DNA from: Friedmanniella sp.
Lineage (GTDB): Bacteria; Actinomycetota; Actinomycetes; Propionibacteriales; Propionibacteriaceae
Direction of reading: 5' to 3'
Assembly: GCA_025964935.1 (NCBI GenBank)
Contig: JAOPXW010000399.1
Coordinates: 1-14,741 of the forward strand
DNA: 14,741 nucleotides
The notes under the pieces are model-generated. The model made no database searches and was not told the DNA's origin. It saw nothing but the letters and a program-made list of their open reading frames with translations. This document shows positions 1 to 6,143 of the stretch, piece by piece. The position numbers and the translations under genes were made by a program. Position 1 is the first letter of the stretch; every line of letters begins with the position of its first letter.

Positions 1-52
1 ACCTCCTCCGACACCGCCACCGAGGGGCTGGGCATCCGCCGGGCCTGGTCGC
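1..52. repeat. 52-bp exact direct repeat (copy 1), probable contig-end artefact
   Basis: Bases 1-52 are identical to 387-438; identity stops at base 53 versus 439. In the downstream copy the sequence is read in frame as the conserved GGITSSD-region of the kinase. In copy 1 that reading would be frame 1, whereas the kinase sequence after base 42 is in frame 3, so the junction is frameshifted. The last 11 bases (42-52) fit both contexts, which is what a false join through short identity looks like. A real local duplication is possible but less likely. Confidence 0.85.
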
Positions 53-581
53 CGTCGGCTCGCACGTCGGACTCACCACCCGCCAGCTCGACCGGCTCCG
101 GGCCACCACCGCCATCACCGAGCTGGAGCTGGACGTGCCCACCCTGCTCGAGCCGGGCGCGTACGCCGCGCACGTCCGGGAGGTCGCGGACCGGGCCGTG
201 AGCGCGCTGACGACCTCCGCGGCGGCCGGGGACGTGGTCATCCGCACCAGCCGGACCCTGGTCACCGGGTCCGACGCCGTCGACAGCCTGACCATCGCCC
301 GGACCGTCAGCGGCGCACTGGTGGCCACGGTGCAGGCCGTGGTCGCGCAGGTGCGGCCCGCGTTCGTGCTGGCCAAGGGCGGGATCACCTCCTCCGACAC
401 CGCCACCGAGGGGCTGGGCATCCGCCGGGCCTGGTCGCGCGGCACCATGCTGCCGGGGATCGTGTCGCTCTGGGAGCCCGTCGCCGGACCCGCCCAGGGC
501 ATCCCGTACGTCGTGTTCGCGGGCAACGTCGGCGACGACGACGCCCTGGCCACCGTCGTGGCCACGCTGCACCAGGTCTGA
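42..581 (+). CDS. otnK: Four-carbon acid sugar kinase (DUF1537/OtnK family), C-terminal part
   Basis: This is the C-terminal ~179 residues of a kinase of the DUF1537 family, which phosphorylates C4 sugar acids (3-oxo-tetronate, threonate or erythronate type) at the terminal hydroxyl using ATP. Recognisable family sequence starts at GLVAVGSHVGLTTRQL (from base 42) and continues through a nucleotide-binding stretch AKGGITSSDTATEGLGIRRA, then MLPGIVSLWEP and PYVVFAGNVGD near the end; it stops at TGA 579-581. Family members are about 400-450 aa, so more than half is missing upstream. No start is present: the first in-frame ATG/GTG codons are internal. The next gene begins 46 bp downstream on the same strand with its own Shine-Dalgarno sequence, so the two are probably one operon. 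The family call is firm. The exact substrate is inferred from the dehydrogenase neighbour and from known otnK-ltnD clusters. Confidence 0.87.
   Translation, partial: GLVAVGSHVGLTTRQLDRLRATTAITELELDVPTLLEPGAYAAHVREVADRAVSALTTSAAAGDVVIRTSRTLVTGSDAVDSLTIARTVSGALVATVQAVVAQVRPAFVLAKGGITSSDTATEGLGIRRAWSRGTMLPGIVSLWEPVAGPAQGIPYVVFAGNVGDDDALATVVATLHQV
387..438. repeat. 52-bp exact direct repeat (copy 2, in-frame copy)
   Basis: Second copy of bases 1-52. Here it encodes the conserved T-S-S-D-T-A-T segment of the acid sugar kinase in the correct frame, so this is the genuine position. Confidence 0.85.
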
Positions 582-627
582 CCCCCGTACGCCCCACCAC
601 CGTCCCCGGACCGGAAGAGAGATCGTC

Positions 628-1536
628 ATGAGCCAGCCCCTCCCGCACGTCGCCGTGATCGGCCTGGGGGCCATGGGCCTGCCCATGGCCACCCACCTCG
701 CCCGCACCTTCGCGGTCAACGGCTTCGACCCGTACGGCCCCCGGCGCGACCTGGCGACCGAAGCCGGCATCCGGGCCGAGGCCACCCCGGGAGCCGCCTG
801 CACCGGGGCCGACGTCGCCCTGCTCGCCGTCCGCGACCAGGCCCAGGCCGAGACCGCCCTCTTCGCGGCCGACGGGGTGCTGAGCACTCTGCGAGCCGAG
901 GCCCCGGTCATCCTGACCAGCACGGTCGGACCCGAGGCCGCCCGGGACCTCGCCGCCCGGCTCGCAGCCGCCGGCCACCCCCTGGTCGACGCCCCCATCA
1001 GCGGTGGGCCGGTCCGCGCCGGCCAGGGCGACCTGCTGATCGTCGTCGGGGCCGCCCCGGAGACGCTGGCCACGGTCGCCCCGGTGCTGGACGCCCTCGC
1101 CTCGACTCTCACGGTCGTCGGGCCCCGGCCCGGTGACGGACAGGCCCTCAAGACCATCAACCAGCTGCTGGCGGGGGTGCACATCGCGGCCGCGGCCGAG
1201 GCGATCGCGCTGGCCCGCGGGCTGGGGCTGGACCCCGAGGTGGTCATCGGGGCGCTGTCCCAGGGCGCGGCCGGCTCGTTCATGTTCGCCGACCGGGGGC
1301 CGCGGATGGTGCAGGCCTACGCCGGCGGCGCCGAGGTCAAGTCGCGGGTGGACATCTTCGTGAAGGACATGGGCATCGTCACCTCGGTGGGGCGCGAGTC
1401 GCACGTCCCCCTGCCGCTTGCCGCAGCCGCCCAGCAGCTCTACCTGATCGCCGAGGCGGCGGGTCTGGGCGCCCAGGACGACTCCAGCGTGGTCACCGTC
1501 CTCTCCCCCGTCACCCGCGACGAGCAGGGGTCGTGA
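628..1536 (+). CDS. ltnD: NAD(P)-dependent 3-hydroxyacid dehydrogenase (LtnD/GarR-like)
   Basis: A 302-aa member of the 6-phosphogluconate dehydrogenase-like beta-hydroxyacid dehydrogenase family, which oxidises a hydroxyl of a small sugar acid with NAD(P). Visible features are the N-terminal Rossmann motif G12-L-G-A-M-G17-L-P-M, the substrate-binding stretch DAPISGGPVRAGQGDL around 128-143, and the catalytic lysine K175 in ALKTINQLL with the following helical all-alpha domain. The ATG has a strong purine-rich ribosome site (GGAAGAGAG, 7 nt away). Placed 46 bp after an OtnK-type kinase, the best guess is L-threonate/erythronate 2-dehydrogenase, which makes the oxo-acid that OtnK and its isomerase partner use. 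Because a hydroxypyruvate-isomerase homologue and a glycerate kinase lie nearby, tartronate-semialdehyde reductase is a real alternative. Family is certain; substrate is inferred. Confidence 0.85.
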   Translation: MSQPLPHVAVIGLGAMGLPMATHLARTFAVNGFDPYGPRRDLATEAGIRAEATPGAACTGADVALLAVRDQAQAETALFAADGVLSTLRAEAPVILTSTVGPEAARDLAARLAAAGHPLVDAPISGGPVRAGQGDLLIVVGAAPETLATVAPVLDALASTLTVVGPRPGDGQALKTINQLLAGVHIAAAAEAIALARGLGLDPEVVIGALSQGAAGSFMFADRGPRMVQAYAGGAEVKSRVDIFVKDMGIVTSVGRESHVPLPLAAAAQQLYLIAEAAGLGAQDDSSVVTVLSPVTRDEQGS

Positions 1537-1538
1537 GG

Positions 1539-1597
1539 CGTGGCCCACGGGTGGTCCCGGACCCGGTCGGGTCGCGGTCCGGCGCCGGCTCGGACCG
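1539..1597. other. Cluster of inverted repeats between dehydrogenase and GntR gene
   Basis: Four dyads occupy most of this 98-bp gap. They are CGTGG-C-CCACG (1539-1549), GGTCC-C-GGACC (1553-1563), GACCCG-GT-CGGGTC (1560-1573), and a 7-bp stem with a 9-nt loop, CGGTCCG/CGGACCG (1575-1597). The last could end the upstream operon as a GC-rich hairpin without a T-run. Any of the shorter ones could be the operator of the GntR protein encoded just downstream. Which, if any, is functional cannot be told from sequence. Confidence 0.4.
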
Positions 1598-1619
1598 GCC
1601 CTCGAGCGGGCACGCCGAG

Positions 1620-1634
1620 TAGACTCGGCTCCTG
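1620..1634 (+). promoter_or_regulatory. -10 box TAGACT giving a probable leaderless GntR transcript
   Basis: TAGACT (1620-1625) fits the actinobacterial TANNNT -10 pattern. It lies 9 nt before the GntR ATG (1635), and no Shine-Dalgarno sequence is present. That spacing puts the transcription start at or next to the ATG, as in leaderless mRNAs. No good -35 hexamer is visible. Confidence 0.45.
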
Positions 1635-2372
1635 ATGAGGACTCCTCCCGGCTTCGCCGCCGACCCAGGTGCCACCGCCGGCGCCGCCTCGGTGGTGCAG
1701 CGTCGGGTGCTGCGGGACGGCGTCTACGACGCGATCCTGGAGATGCTGCTGGACGGCCGGGCCACACCCGGCACCTCGCTGGCCATCGACGGGCTGGCCC
1801 GCCAGCTCGGCGTCTCCCCCACCCCGATCCGCGAGGCGCTCGGCCAGCTGGAGCACACCGGCCTGGTCACCCGAGCCGCGCTCAAGGGCTACCGGGTGTC
1901 CCCGCCGCTCAGCCCGGACAAGATGGCCGAGCTGATGGATGCCCGCGCCGTGATCGAGGTGGCGGCCGCCCGACGGGCGGTCCCGGTCGAGCCCGCGGTC
2001 GTGGCCGAGCTCGAACGGGCCCACGACGAGCACCGACGGGCCGCGGTCGCCGTCCGCACGATGGCGCAGGACCATCCCGGGCAGCCGGAGTGGTCGACCC
2101 TGCGGGAGTACTACACCCGTGACTGGGCCTTCCACCTGATCCTGCTCCGGCACTGCCACAACGGCTATCTGCTCGACCTCGCCGAGGGCCTGTCGCCCTA
2201 CGTCCACCGGCTCCGCCAGTCCATGCACTTCGGGGCGATCGACGTGGAGCAGGCGGTCGGGGAGCACGCGGCCATCCTCGCCGCGGTCCGGTCGGGCGAC
2301 CCCACCGCCGCCGCCGACGCCATGGCCGGCCACCTCACCAGGGTCAGGTCCCGGGCGCTGGCCGACGGCTGA
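1635..2372 (+). CDS. GntR-family transcriptional regulator, FadR/FCD subfamily
   Basis: A 245-aa DNA-binding regulator. The N-terminal winged helix-turn-helix covers about residues 24-90, with the recognition region LARQLGVSPTPIREAL (54-69) typical of GntR proteins. The all-helical FCD ligand domain covers about 95-240 and has the complete metal-ligand set D163, H167, H211 and H233, so it should bind a divalent metal and a small carboxylate effector. It follows the acid-sugar kinase/dehydrogenase operon by 98 bp on the same strand, and FCD regulators commonly control sugar-acid genes, so local control of otnK-ltnD is the natural inference. The ATG at 1635 lacks a ribosome site but fits a leaderless start; a GTG at codon 20 is a possible shorter start. 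The effector is unknown. Confidence 0.88.
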   Translation: MRTPPGFAADPGATAGAASVVQRRVLRDGVYDAILEMLLDGRATPGTSLAIDGLARQLGVSPTPIREALGQLEHTGLVTRAALKGYRVSPPLSPDKMAELMDARAVIEVAAARRAVPVEPAVVAELERAHDEHRRAAVAVRTMAQDHPGQPEWSTLREYYTRDWAFHLILLRHCHNGYLLDLAEGLSPYVHRLRQSMHFGAIDVEQAVGEHAAILAAVRSGDPTAAADAMAGHLTRVRSRALADG

Positions 2373-2388
2373 GCCGCGGTCGCGCGGC
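2373..2388 (+). terminator. GC-rich hairpin after GntR stop
   Basis: A perfect 6-bp stem GCCGCG-GTCG-CGCGGC starts at the base right after the GntR TGA. There is no T-tract, which is common for high-GC actinobacterial terminators, so function is uncertain. It sits in the 77-bp convergent gap between the GntR and MarR genes. Confidence 0.4.
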
Positions 2389-2420
2389 CGGCCACGCCAG
2401 GCCCCAGCGAGGTTGGCCGT

Positions 2421-2452
2421 CCGGGCAGGCCCGGGCAGGTCAGGTCAGGTCA
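2421..2452. repeat. Short tandem repeats at the MarR gene end
   Basis: Two 10-bp units of CCGGGCAGG(C/T) (2421-2440) run into three CAGGT units (2436-2450) followed by CAG. The last repeat supplies the MarR stop codon (TGA, complement of 2450-2452). Probably slippage-derived; no function seen. Confidence 0.7.
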
Positions 2453-2896
2453 GCCGACGCCGGCCTCGTCGGCCGCGGCGATCCGCTCGGTCTGGCGGTG
2501 CATGCTGGCGCTGAGCCGGCGGAGCATCTCGCCGACCTGGGCCCGGTCCTCCTCGGCGAAGTCCTCCAGGGCCCGGCCCATCCAGACGTCGCTCTGCCGG
2601 AGCACCGACTCGCCGCGCTCGGTCAGCACCACCGTCGTGCGCCGGCGGTCGTGCGGGTGCGGCTCGCGGACCACGAACCCGCCCAGCACCAGCCGGTCGA
2701 CCAGACCCGAGATCGCCGCGGGCGACATCTCGAGGGCCCCGACGAGGTTGGTGTGACCCATCGGCCCGGCGACCCGCAGATAGCTGAGGGCCTGGGTGTC
2801 GACCGCGCCGAGCCCGAAGTGGCCCGCGACGGCTCGCCGGTAGCCCTCGAAGGCCAGCACGGTCTCCCGCAGGGACTGGATGAGCGACTGGTCCAT
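2450..2896 (-). CDS. MarR-family transcriptional regulator
   Basis: A 148-aa single-domain winged helix-turn-helix protein of the MarR family, normally a dimeric repressor released by small aromatic or oxidative ligands. The helix-turn-helix lies around residues 45-75 (LVGALEMSPAAISGLVDRLV). The wing carries the family signature DRRRTTVVLTERG at about 83-95. The terminal helices form the dimer interface, and no cysteine pair is visible for redox sensing. The ATG is preceded by GGAAAGG (complement of 2902-2908) at 5 nt. The gene lies 51 bp downstream of the glycerate kinase on the same strand, so it may be read from that operon as well as from its own promoter. Its target is unknown. Confidence 0.88.
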   Translation of the reverse strand: MDQSLIQSLRETVLAFEGYRRAVAGHFGLGAVDTQALSYLRVAGPMGHTNLVGALEMSPAAISGLVDRLVLGGFVVREPHPHDRRRTTVVLTERGESVLRQSDVWMGRALEDFAEEDRAQVGEMLRRLSASMHRQTERIAAADEAGVG

Positions 2897-2913
2897 ACCG
2901 ACCTTTCCGGGGA

Positions 2914-2932
2914 CGAAGGTTCGCCGACTCTA
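2914..2932 (-). promoter_or_regulatory. Possible MarR promoter -10 and small dyad
   Basis: On the minus strand TAGAGT (complement of 2927-2932) fits TANNNT and would start transcription near 2920. There the dyad CGAA-GG-TTCG (2914-2923) could serve as an autoregulatory half-site pair. No clear -35 is visible. Weak evidence. Confidence 0.3.
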
Positions 2933-2947
2933 GCACTCGTTCGTTTC

Positions 2948-4150
2948 CTAAAGGACCTCGGTGGTCGGCGTGGTCAACGCGGGCAGCTGGGCTCCGATGG
3001 CCTCGCCGACCCGCTCCAGGAGCGTCCCCGCCTCGGCCATGCACCGGCTCACGTCCGGCTGCAGATCGGTCAGGGCGTAGGTGCGGACGAAGCCCGCTGC
3101 TGCCGTCTCGGCCTGCCCCAGCGTCGTCCGGCCGCAGACCGCCACCACGGGACGACCGGCGGAGCGGGCCATCCGCGCCACGCCCAGCGGGGTCTTGCCG
3201 CCCAGGCTCTGCCGGTCGAGGCTCCCCTCGCCGGTCACGACCAGGTCGGCCCGCCGGGTCCTCGCGGCCAGCCCGACCAGCTCCAGAACGAGGTCGATGC
3301 CGGGCACCGGCTCGGCCCGCAGCACCGCCAGGGCCGCGTAGCCCAGTCCCCCGGCCGCTCCCGCACCGGCCGCCTCCGCCGCGTCGCCCGCCGCCGGACC
3401 CAGGCTGTCGACCAGGGCGTCTCGCAGCCGGGTGAGTCCCGCGTCCAGGGTCGCCACCTCGGCCGCGCCGGCCCCCTTCTGTGGGCCGAACACCGCCGCC
3501 GCCCCGTCGGGACCGAGCAGCGGGTTGGTGACGTCGGCCGCCAGCACGAACCGCGTACGCCGCAGGCGCGGGTCCAGCTGACCCAGGTCGACCCGGTCCA
3601 GGCGGGTCAGACCGCCCCCGCCGTCGGGGACGAGCCGGCCGTCACGGTCCAGCAGCCGCGCTCCGAGGGCCGCCAGCAGACCGGCCCCGCCGTCGGTGCT
3701 GGCGCTGCCACCGATGCCCAGCACGATGACGGTGGCCCCGGCGTCCAACGCGGCGACGACCAGCTCGCCGGTGCCGCGGCTGGAGGCGGCGAGGGGGTCC
3801 AGCCTCGGCTCGCCCCGCGGACCCCGGGTCAGCTGACCCAGACCGGAGGCCTGGGCCATCTCGACCACCGCGATGCGGTCGCCGGCCACCGTACGGCCGG
3901 GCCACCCCCGCTCACCGAGGGCGAACCGGGCGGGCACGGGCCGGCCGGTGGGACCACTGACCGTCGCCTCGACCGCGGCGAACCCGCTCTGCACGGCCGC
4001 GTCCACCGTGCCCTCGCCGCCGTCGGCGACCGGCTGGAGCTCGATCTCCACCGCCGGGGCCGACCGTCGGATGCCGGCGGCCAGCCGCTCCGCCACCTCG
4101 GCGGCCTCCAGCGACCCCTTGAACTTGTCGGGCGCGATCAGGATGCGCAC
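2948..4150 (-). CDS. glxK: Glycerate 2-kinase (GlxK/GarK type I)
   Basis: A 400-aa kinase that converts D-glycerate and ATP to 2-phosphoglycerate, feeding lower glycolysis. Family marks in order are the N-terminal APDKFKGSL (6-14), VADGGEGT (41-48), the glycine-rich nucleotide loop GIGGSASTDGGAG (about 145-157), and near the C-terminus TGEGSLDRQSLGGKTPLGVA. Length matches type I glycerate kinases (about 375-400 aa). I chose the GTG at 4150 because homology begins immediately there (RILIAPDKFKG) and a GGGAGGA ribosome site lies 9 nt upstream; the reading frame stays open further upstream without homology. It starts 46 nt after the isomerase gene and is the third gene of the operon. In that context it takes the glycerate formed from tartronate semialdehyde or related C3/C4 acids. 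Confidence 0.93.
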   Translation of the reverse strand: MRILIAPDKFKGSLEAAEVAERLAAGIRRSAPAVEIELQPVADGGEGTVDAAVQSGFAAVEATVSGPTGRPVPARFALGERGWPGRTVAGDRIAVVEMAQASGLGQLTRGPRGEPRLDPLAASSRGTGELVVAALDAGATVIVLGIGGSASTDGGAGLLAALGARLLDRDGRLVPDGGGGLTRLDRVDLGQLDPRLRRTRFVLAADVTNPLLGPDGAAAVFGPQKGAGAAEVATLDAGLTRLRDALVDSLGPAAGDAAEAAGAGAAGGLGYAALAVLRAEPVPGIDLVLELVGLAARTRRADLVVTGEGSLDRQSLGGKTPLGVARMARSAGRPVVAVCGRTTLGQAETAAAGFVRTYALTDLQPDVSRCMAEAGTLLERVGEAIGAQLPALTTPTTEVL

Positions 4151-4196
4151 GGGCCACCGTCCTCCCTCGCGGCGGGAGCGCCGTCGCGCCTGCCGG

Positions 4197-4979
4197 TCAG
4201 ACCACGGTAAAGGCCGCCCGAAAGCGCGCCAACGCCACCTCGCTGTCGCCGCTGGCCCACGCCTCCAGCCCCACCACGCCGCGGTAGCCGACCTCCTCCA
4301 GCGCCCGAGCGAGCGCCGGGTGGTTGATCTCACCGGTACCCGGTTCGCAGCGACCGGGGACATCGGCCACCTGGACCTCACCGATCATCGGCGCGCACCG
4401 CCGGATCAGCTCCACCAGGTTCCCCTCCCCGATCTGGGCGTGGTAGAGATCCAGCATCAGCCGCAGGTGGGGGTTGTCCACCGACTCGACCAGGGCCAGG
4501 GTGTCCGCGGCCCGGGCGAACGGGGTGCCCGGGTGGTCCACGGCGGTGTTGAGGTTCTCCAGGCAGAAGGTCAGCCCGTGCCGGGCGCCGAGGTCAGCCA
4601 GCCGGGAGAGGGTCCCGCGGGCCTTGAGCCACATGGCGCCGGTGACGACCTCGACCGGCTTGAGGGGCAGGCCCCGTCCGTCCAGCCCGGTGCCGTGCAG
4701 GTTGAGCCGCGGGATGTTGAGCCGCTGCGCGACCGGGATGGACAGCTCGGCGGTCCGCAGCAGCTCGTCGGCCCCGTCGGGATCGATCAGGTCGCCGGTC
4801 ACGTAACCGGTCATGGAGGAGAAGGTGGCCCCGGTCCTGGCCAGGGCCGCGATGTCGTGTCGGGTCCAGTCCCAGATCTCGACCAGGAAGCCGAGGTCGT
4901 CGATCCGGCGGACCCGCTCGGCGACGGGCAGGTCGGTGAAGATCATCTCGGCGCAGGCGGCCAGCCCGAAGGCGCCCAT
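4197..4979 (-). CDS. hyi: Hydroxypyruvate isomerase / 2-oxo-tetronate isomerase (Hyi/OtnI family)
   Basis: A 260-aa AP-endonuclease-2-type TIM barrel that interconverts 2-oxo and 3-oxo (or aldehyde) forms of small sugar acids. The two catalytic glutamates of the family are present as E141 (CLENLN) and E239 (GLEAW), nearly the numbering of the classic Hyi enzyme. The metal-site and substrate motifs DLYHAQIGEGNL (177-188) and VADVPGRCEPGTGEIN (204-219) are intact. The start is coupled to the upstream gene: that gene's TGA overlaps a GTG at 4982 (GTGA) and an ATG at 4979 (TGATG); the ATG is preferred. With OtnK and LtnD homologues in the window it may be OtnI (2-oxo-tetronate isomerase). With glycerate kinase next door it may equally be hydroxypyruvate isomerase. 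Sequence alone does not separate these. Confidence 0.9.
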   Translation of the reverse strand: MGAFGLAACAEMIFTDLPVAERVRRIDDLGFLVEIWDWTRHDIAALARTGATFSSMTGYVTGDLIDPDGADELLRTAELSIPVAQRLNIPRLNLHGTGLDGRGLPLKPVEVVTGAMWLKARGTLSRLADLGARHGLTFCLENLNTAVDHPGTPFARAADTLALVESVDNPHLRLMLDLYHAQIGEGNLVELIRRCAPMIGEVQVADVPGRCEPGTGEINHPALARALEEVGYRGVVGLEAWASGDSEVALARFRAAFTVV

Positions 4980-6022
4980 CACCGCACCCCGGGGCGGGCC
5001 GCCGCGGTCATTGTCGCGACGGCGACCGGTGCGTGCTGCCGGACCGACTCGATGCAGGCCAGCGCCACCACCAGGGCACGACGCGCGTCGTGACCGGTCA
5101 CCGCGGGCTCGCGACCCTCCCGTACGGCGGAGACGAACTCCGCCAGCTCCGCGACGTAGGACTCACCGAGCAGCTCGACGTCCCCGCGCGCCGTGCCCTG
5201 GTGCAGACCGCCCGCGTCCCGCAGCACCATCGCGTTGCTGCGTCCGTCGCCGGCGGTGACCATGCCCGCGGAGCCGAACACCTCGGCGCGGACGTCGTAG
5301 CCGTACGCGGCGGAGAAGCTGGCCTCGGCCACGGCGCGGGCGCCGTTGTCGAAGGTGATGACCACGACCGCGGTGTCGAGCAGGCCGGACGCCTTGTGGT
5401 CCGGAGCCACCAGGGCGTCGGCGGTGGCGTACACCTCGACCGGCTCGGCACCCGGGTTGAGCCACGCGACGGTGTCGAAGTCGTGGATCAGGGTCTGCAG
5501 GAAGATCGTCCAGGGCGGAACCCCGGCGGGGTTGGCCAGGCCCGGGTCGCGGGTCAGCGACCGGATCAGCTGGGGGGTGCCGACGGCACCGGCCACCACC
5601 GCGTCGTGCGCGGCCCGGAAGTCGACGGCGAAGCGTCGGTTGAAGCCGATCTGCAACGGCACATCGGCGGCGGCCACCGCACCCAGGGCCCGGTCCAGGT
5701 CGGGCAGGGTCAGCGAGGCGGGCTTCTCGCAGAAGATCGGCTTGCCGGCGGTCGCGGCAGCGACGATCAGCTCGGTGTGCGCGTCCGAGGACGCCGTGAT
5801 GACCACGGCGTCCACCCGAGGATCACCGATCAGGTCCAGTGGGTCGGTGACCGAGCGGGCACCGTAGCGCTGCGCCAGAGCCTGGCCGGCCTCGGGCCGG
5901 GGATCGGCCACCACGGCCAGCCGGGCTCGCGGCACCCGTTCGGCCAAAATCCGCGCATGCGAGGCCCCGATCCTTCCCGCTCCGATCAGTCCCACGGTGA
6001 TCTCGGTCTGCGGCTGGCTCAC
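4979..6022 (-). CDS. Gfo/Idh/MocA oxidoreductase, inositol 2-dehydrogenase-like
   Basis: A 347-aa NAD(P)-dependent sugar/cyclitol dehydrogenase and first gene of the operon. The Rossmann fold opens with VGLIGAGRIGASHA (10-23), an acidic D40 follows strand 2, and the conserved EKP lysine motif is at 99-101. The C-terminal domain carries the inositol-dehydrogenase-like IHDFDTVAWL from I179. An oddity: in the usual D-x-x-x-H catalytic pair the Asp position is Gln (Q176) while His (H180) is kept. The frame is open back to 6082, but I place the start at the GTG 6022: homology begins just after it, a GAGGGGGG ribosome site precedes it, and the longer version would begin inside the -35 element. Transcription is predicted from the promoter at 6054-6082, which is overlapped by a LacI-type operator. 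Substrate unknown: an inositol, another polyol or a sugar acid. Confidence 0.85.
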   Translation of the reverse strand: MSQPQTEITVGLIGAGRIGASHARILAERVPRARLAVVADPRPEAGQALAQRYGARSVTDPLDLIGDPRVDAVVITASSDAHTELIVAAATAGKPIFCEKPASLTLPDLDRALGAVAAADVPLQIGFNRRFAVDFRAAHDAVVAGAVGTPQLIRSLTRDPGLANPAGVPPWTIFLQTLIHDFDTVAWLNPGAEPVEVYATADALVAPDHKASGLLDTAVVVITFDNGARAVAEASFSAAYGYDVRAEVFGSAGMVTAGDGRSNAMVLRDAGGLHQGTARGDVELLGESYVAELAEFVSAVREGREPAVTGHDARRALVVALACIESVRQHAPVAVATMTAAARPGVR

Positions 6023-6041
6023 GGTGCCCCCCTCGTTGTGG

Positions 6042-6055
6042 CTAGAGCGCTCTAG
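6042..6055. promoter_or_regulatory. LacI-type operator O1, perfect 14-bp palindrome
   Basis: CTAGAGCGCTCTAG is an exact palindrome with the central CpG expected for LacI-family operators, where the hinge-helix leucine intercalates. It overlaps the 3' edge of the minus-strand -10 region of the oxidoreductase operon, 19 bp before its GTG start. It faces a LacI gene. A near copy lies at 6100-6113. Confidence 0.8.
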
Positions 6056-6082
6056 TCTTCCCTCGGCGGCCGGGCATGTCAA
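6054..6082 (-). promoter_or_regulatory. Promoter of the oxidoreductase-isomerase-kinase operon
   Basis: On the minus strand a perfect TTGACA (complement of 6077-6082) is followed after 17 nt by AAGACT (complement of 6054-6059), a partial -10 match. The operator palindrome 6042-6055 begins at the -10 and would cover the start site, so LacI binding should block transcription. The -35 lies inside another dyad, CATGTC-AA-GACATG (6075-6088). Confidence 0.6.
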
Positions 6083-6099
6083 GACATGTGCGTCCCGGG

Positions 6100-6113
6100 G
6101 TAGCGCGCTCTAG
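6100..6113. promoter_or_regulatory. LacI-type operator O2 (near copy of O1)
   Basis: GTAGCGCGCTCTAG matches the perfect palindrome at 6042-6055 in 12 of 14 positions. The two centres are 58 bp apart. It overlaps the -10-like TAGGAT of the LacI gene itself, implying autoregulation and possibly looping between the two sites. Confidence 0.65.
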
Positions 6114-6116
6114 GAT
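6111..6116 (+). promoter_or_regulatory. -10 box of the LacI gene
   Basis: TAGGAT fits the TANNNT pattern, 27 nt before the LacI ATG. No strong -35 is seen. It overlaps the end of operator O2. Confidence 0.45.
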
Positions 6117-6143
6117 GAGGACGACCGCTACCCGGGAGACCCC

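Noticed and set aside
385..2333. Minus-strand open frames opposite the dehydrogenase and GntR genes
   Set aside because: Both plus-strand genes are complete with motifs; the antisense frames are Arg/Gly/Pro-rich noise.
2498..4210. Long plus-strand open frame (570 codons) opposite MarR and glycerate kinase
   Set aside because: The opposite strand encodes two proteins with complete family motifs; this frame has none.
4982..6082. Longer start (6082) for the Gfo/Idh oxidoreductase
   Set aside because: It would begin within the TTGACA -35 element and translate through the operator; homology and a ribosome site support GTG 6022.
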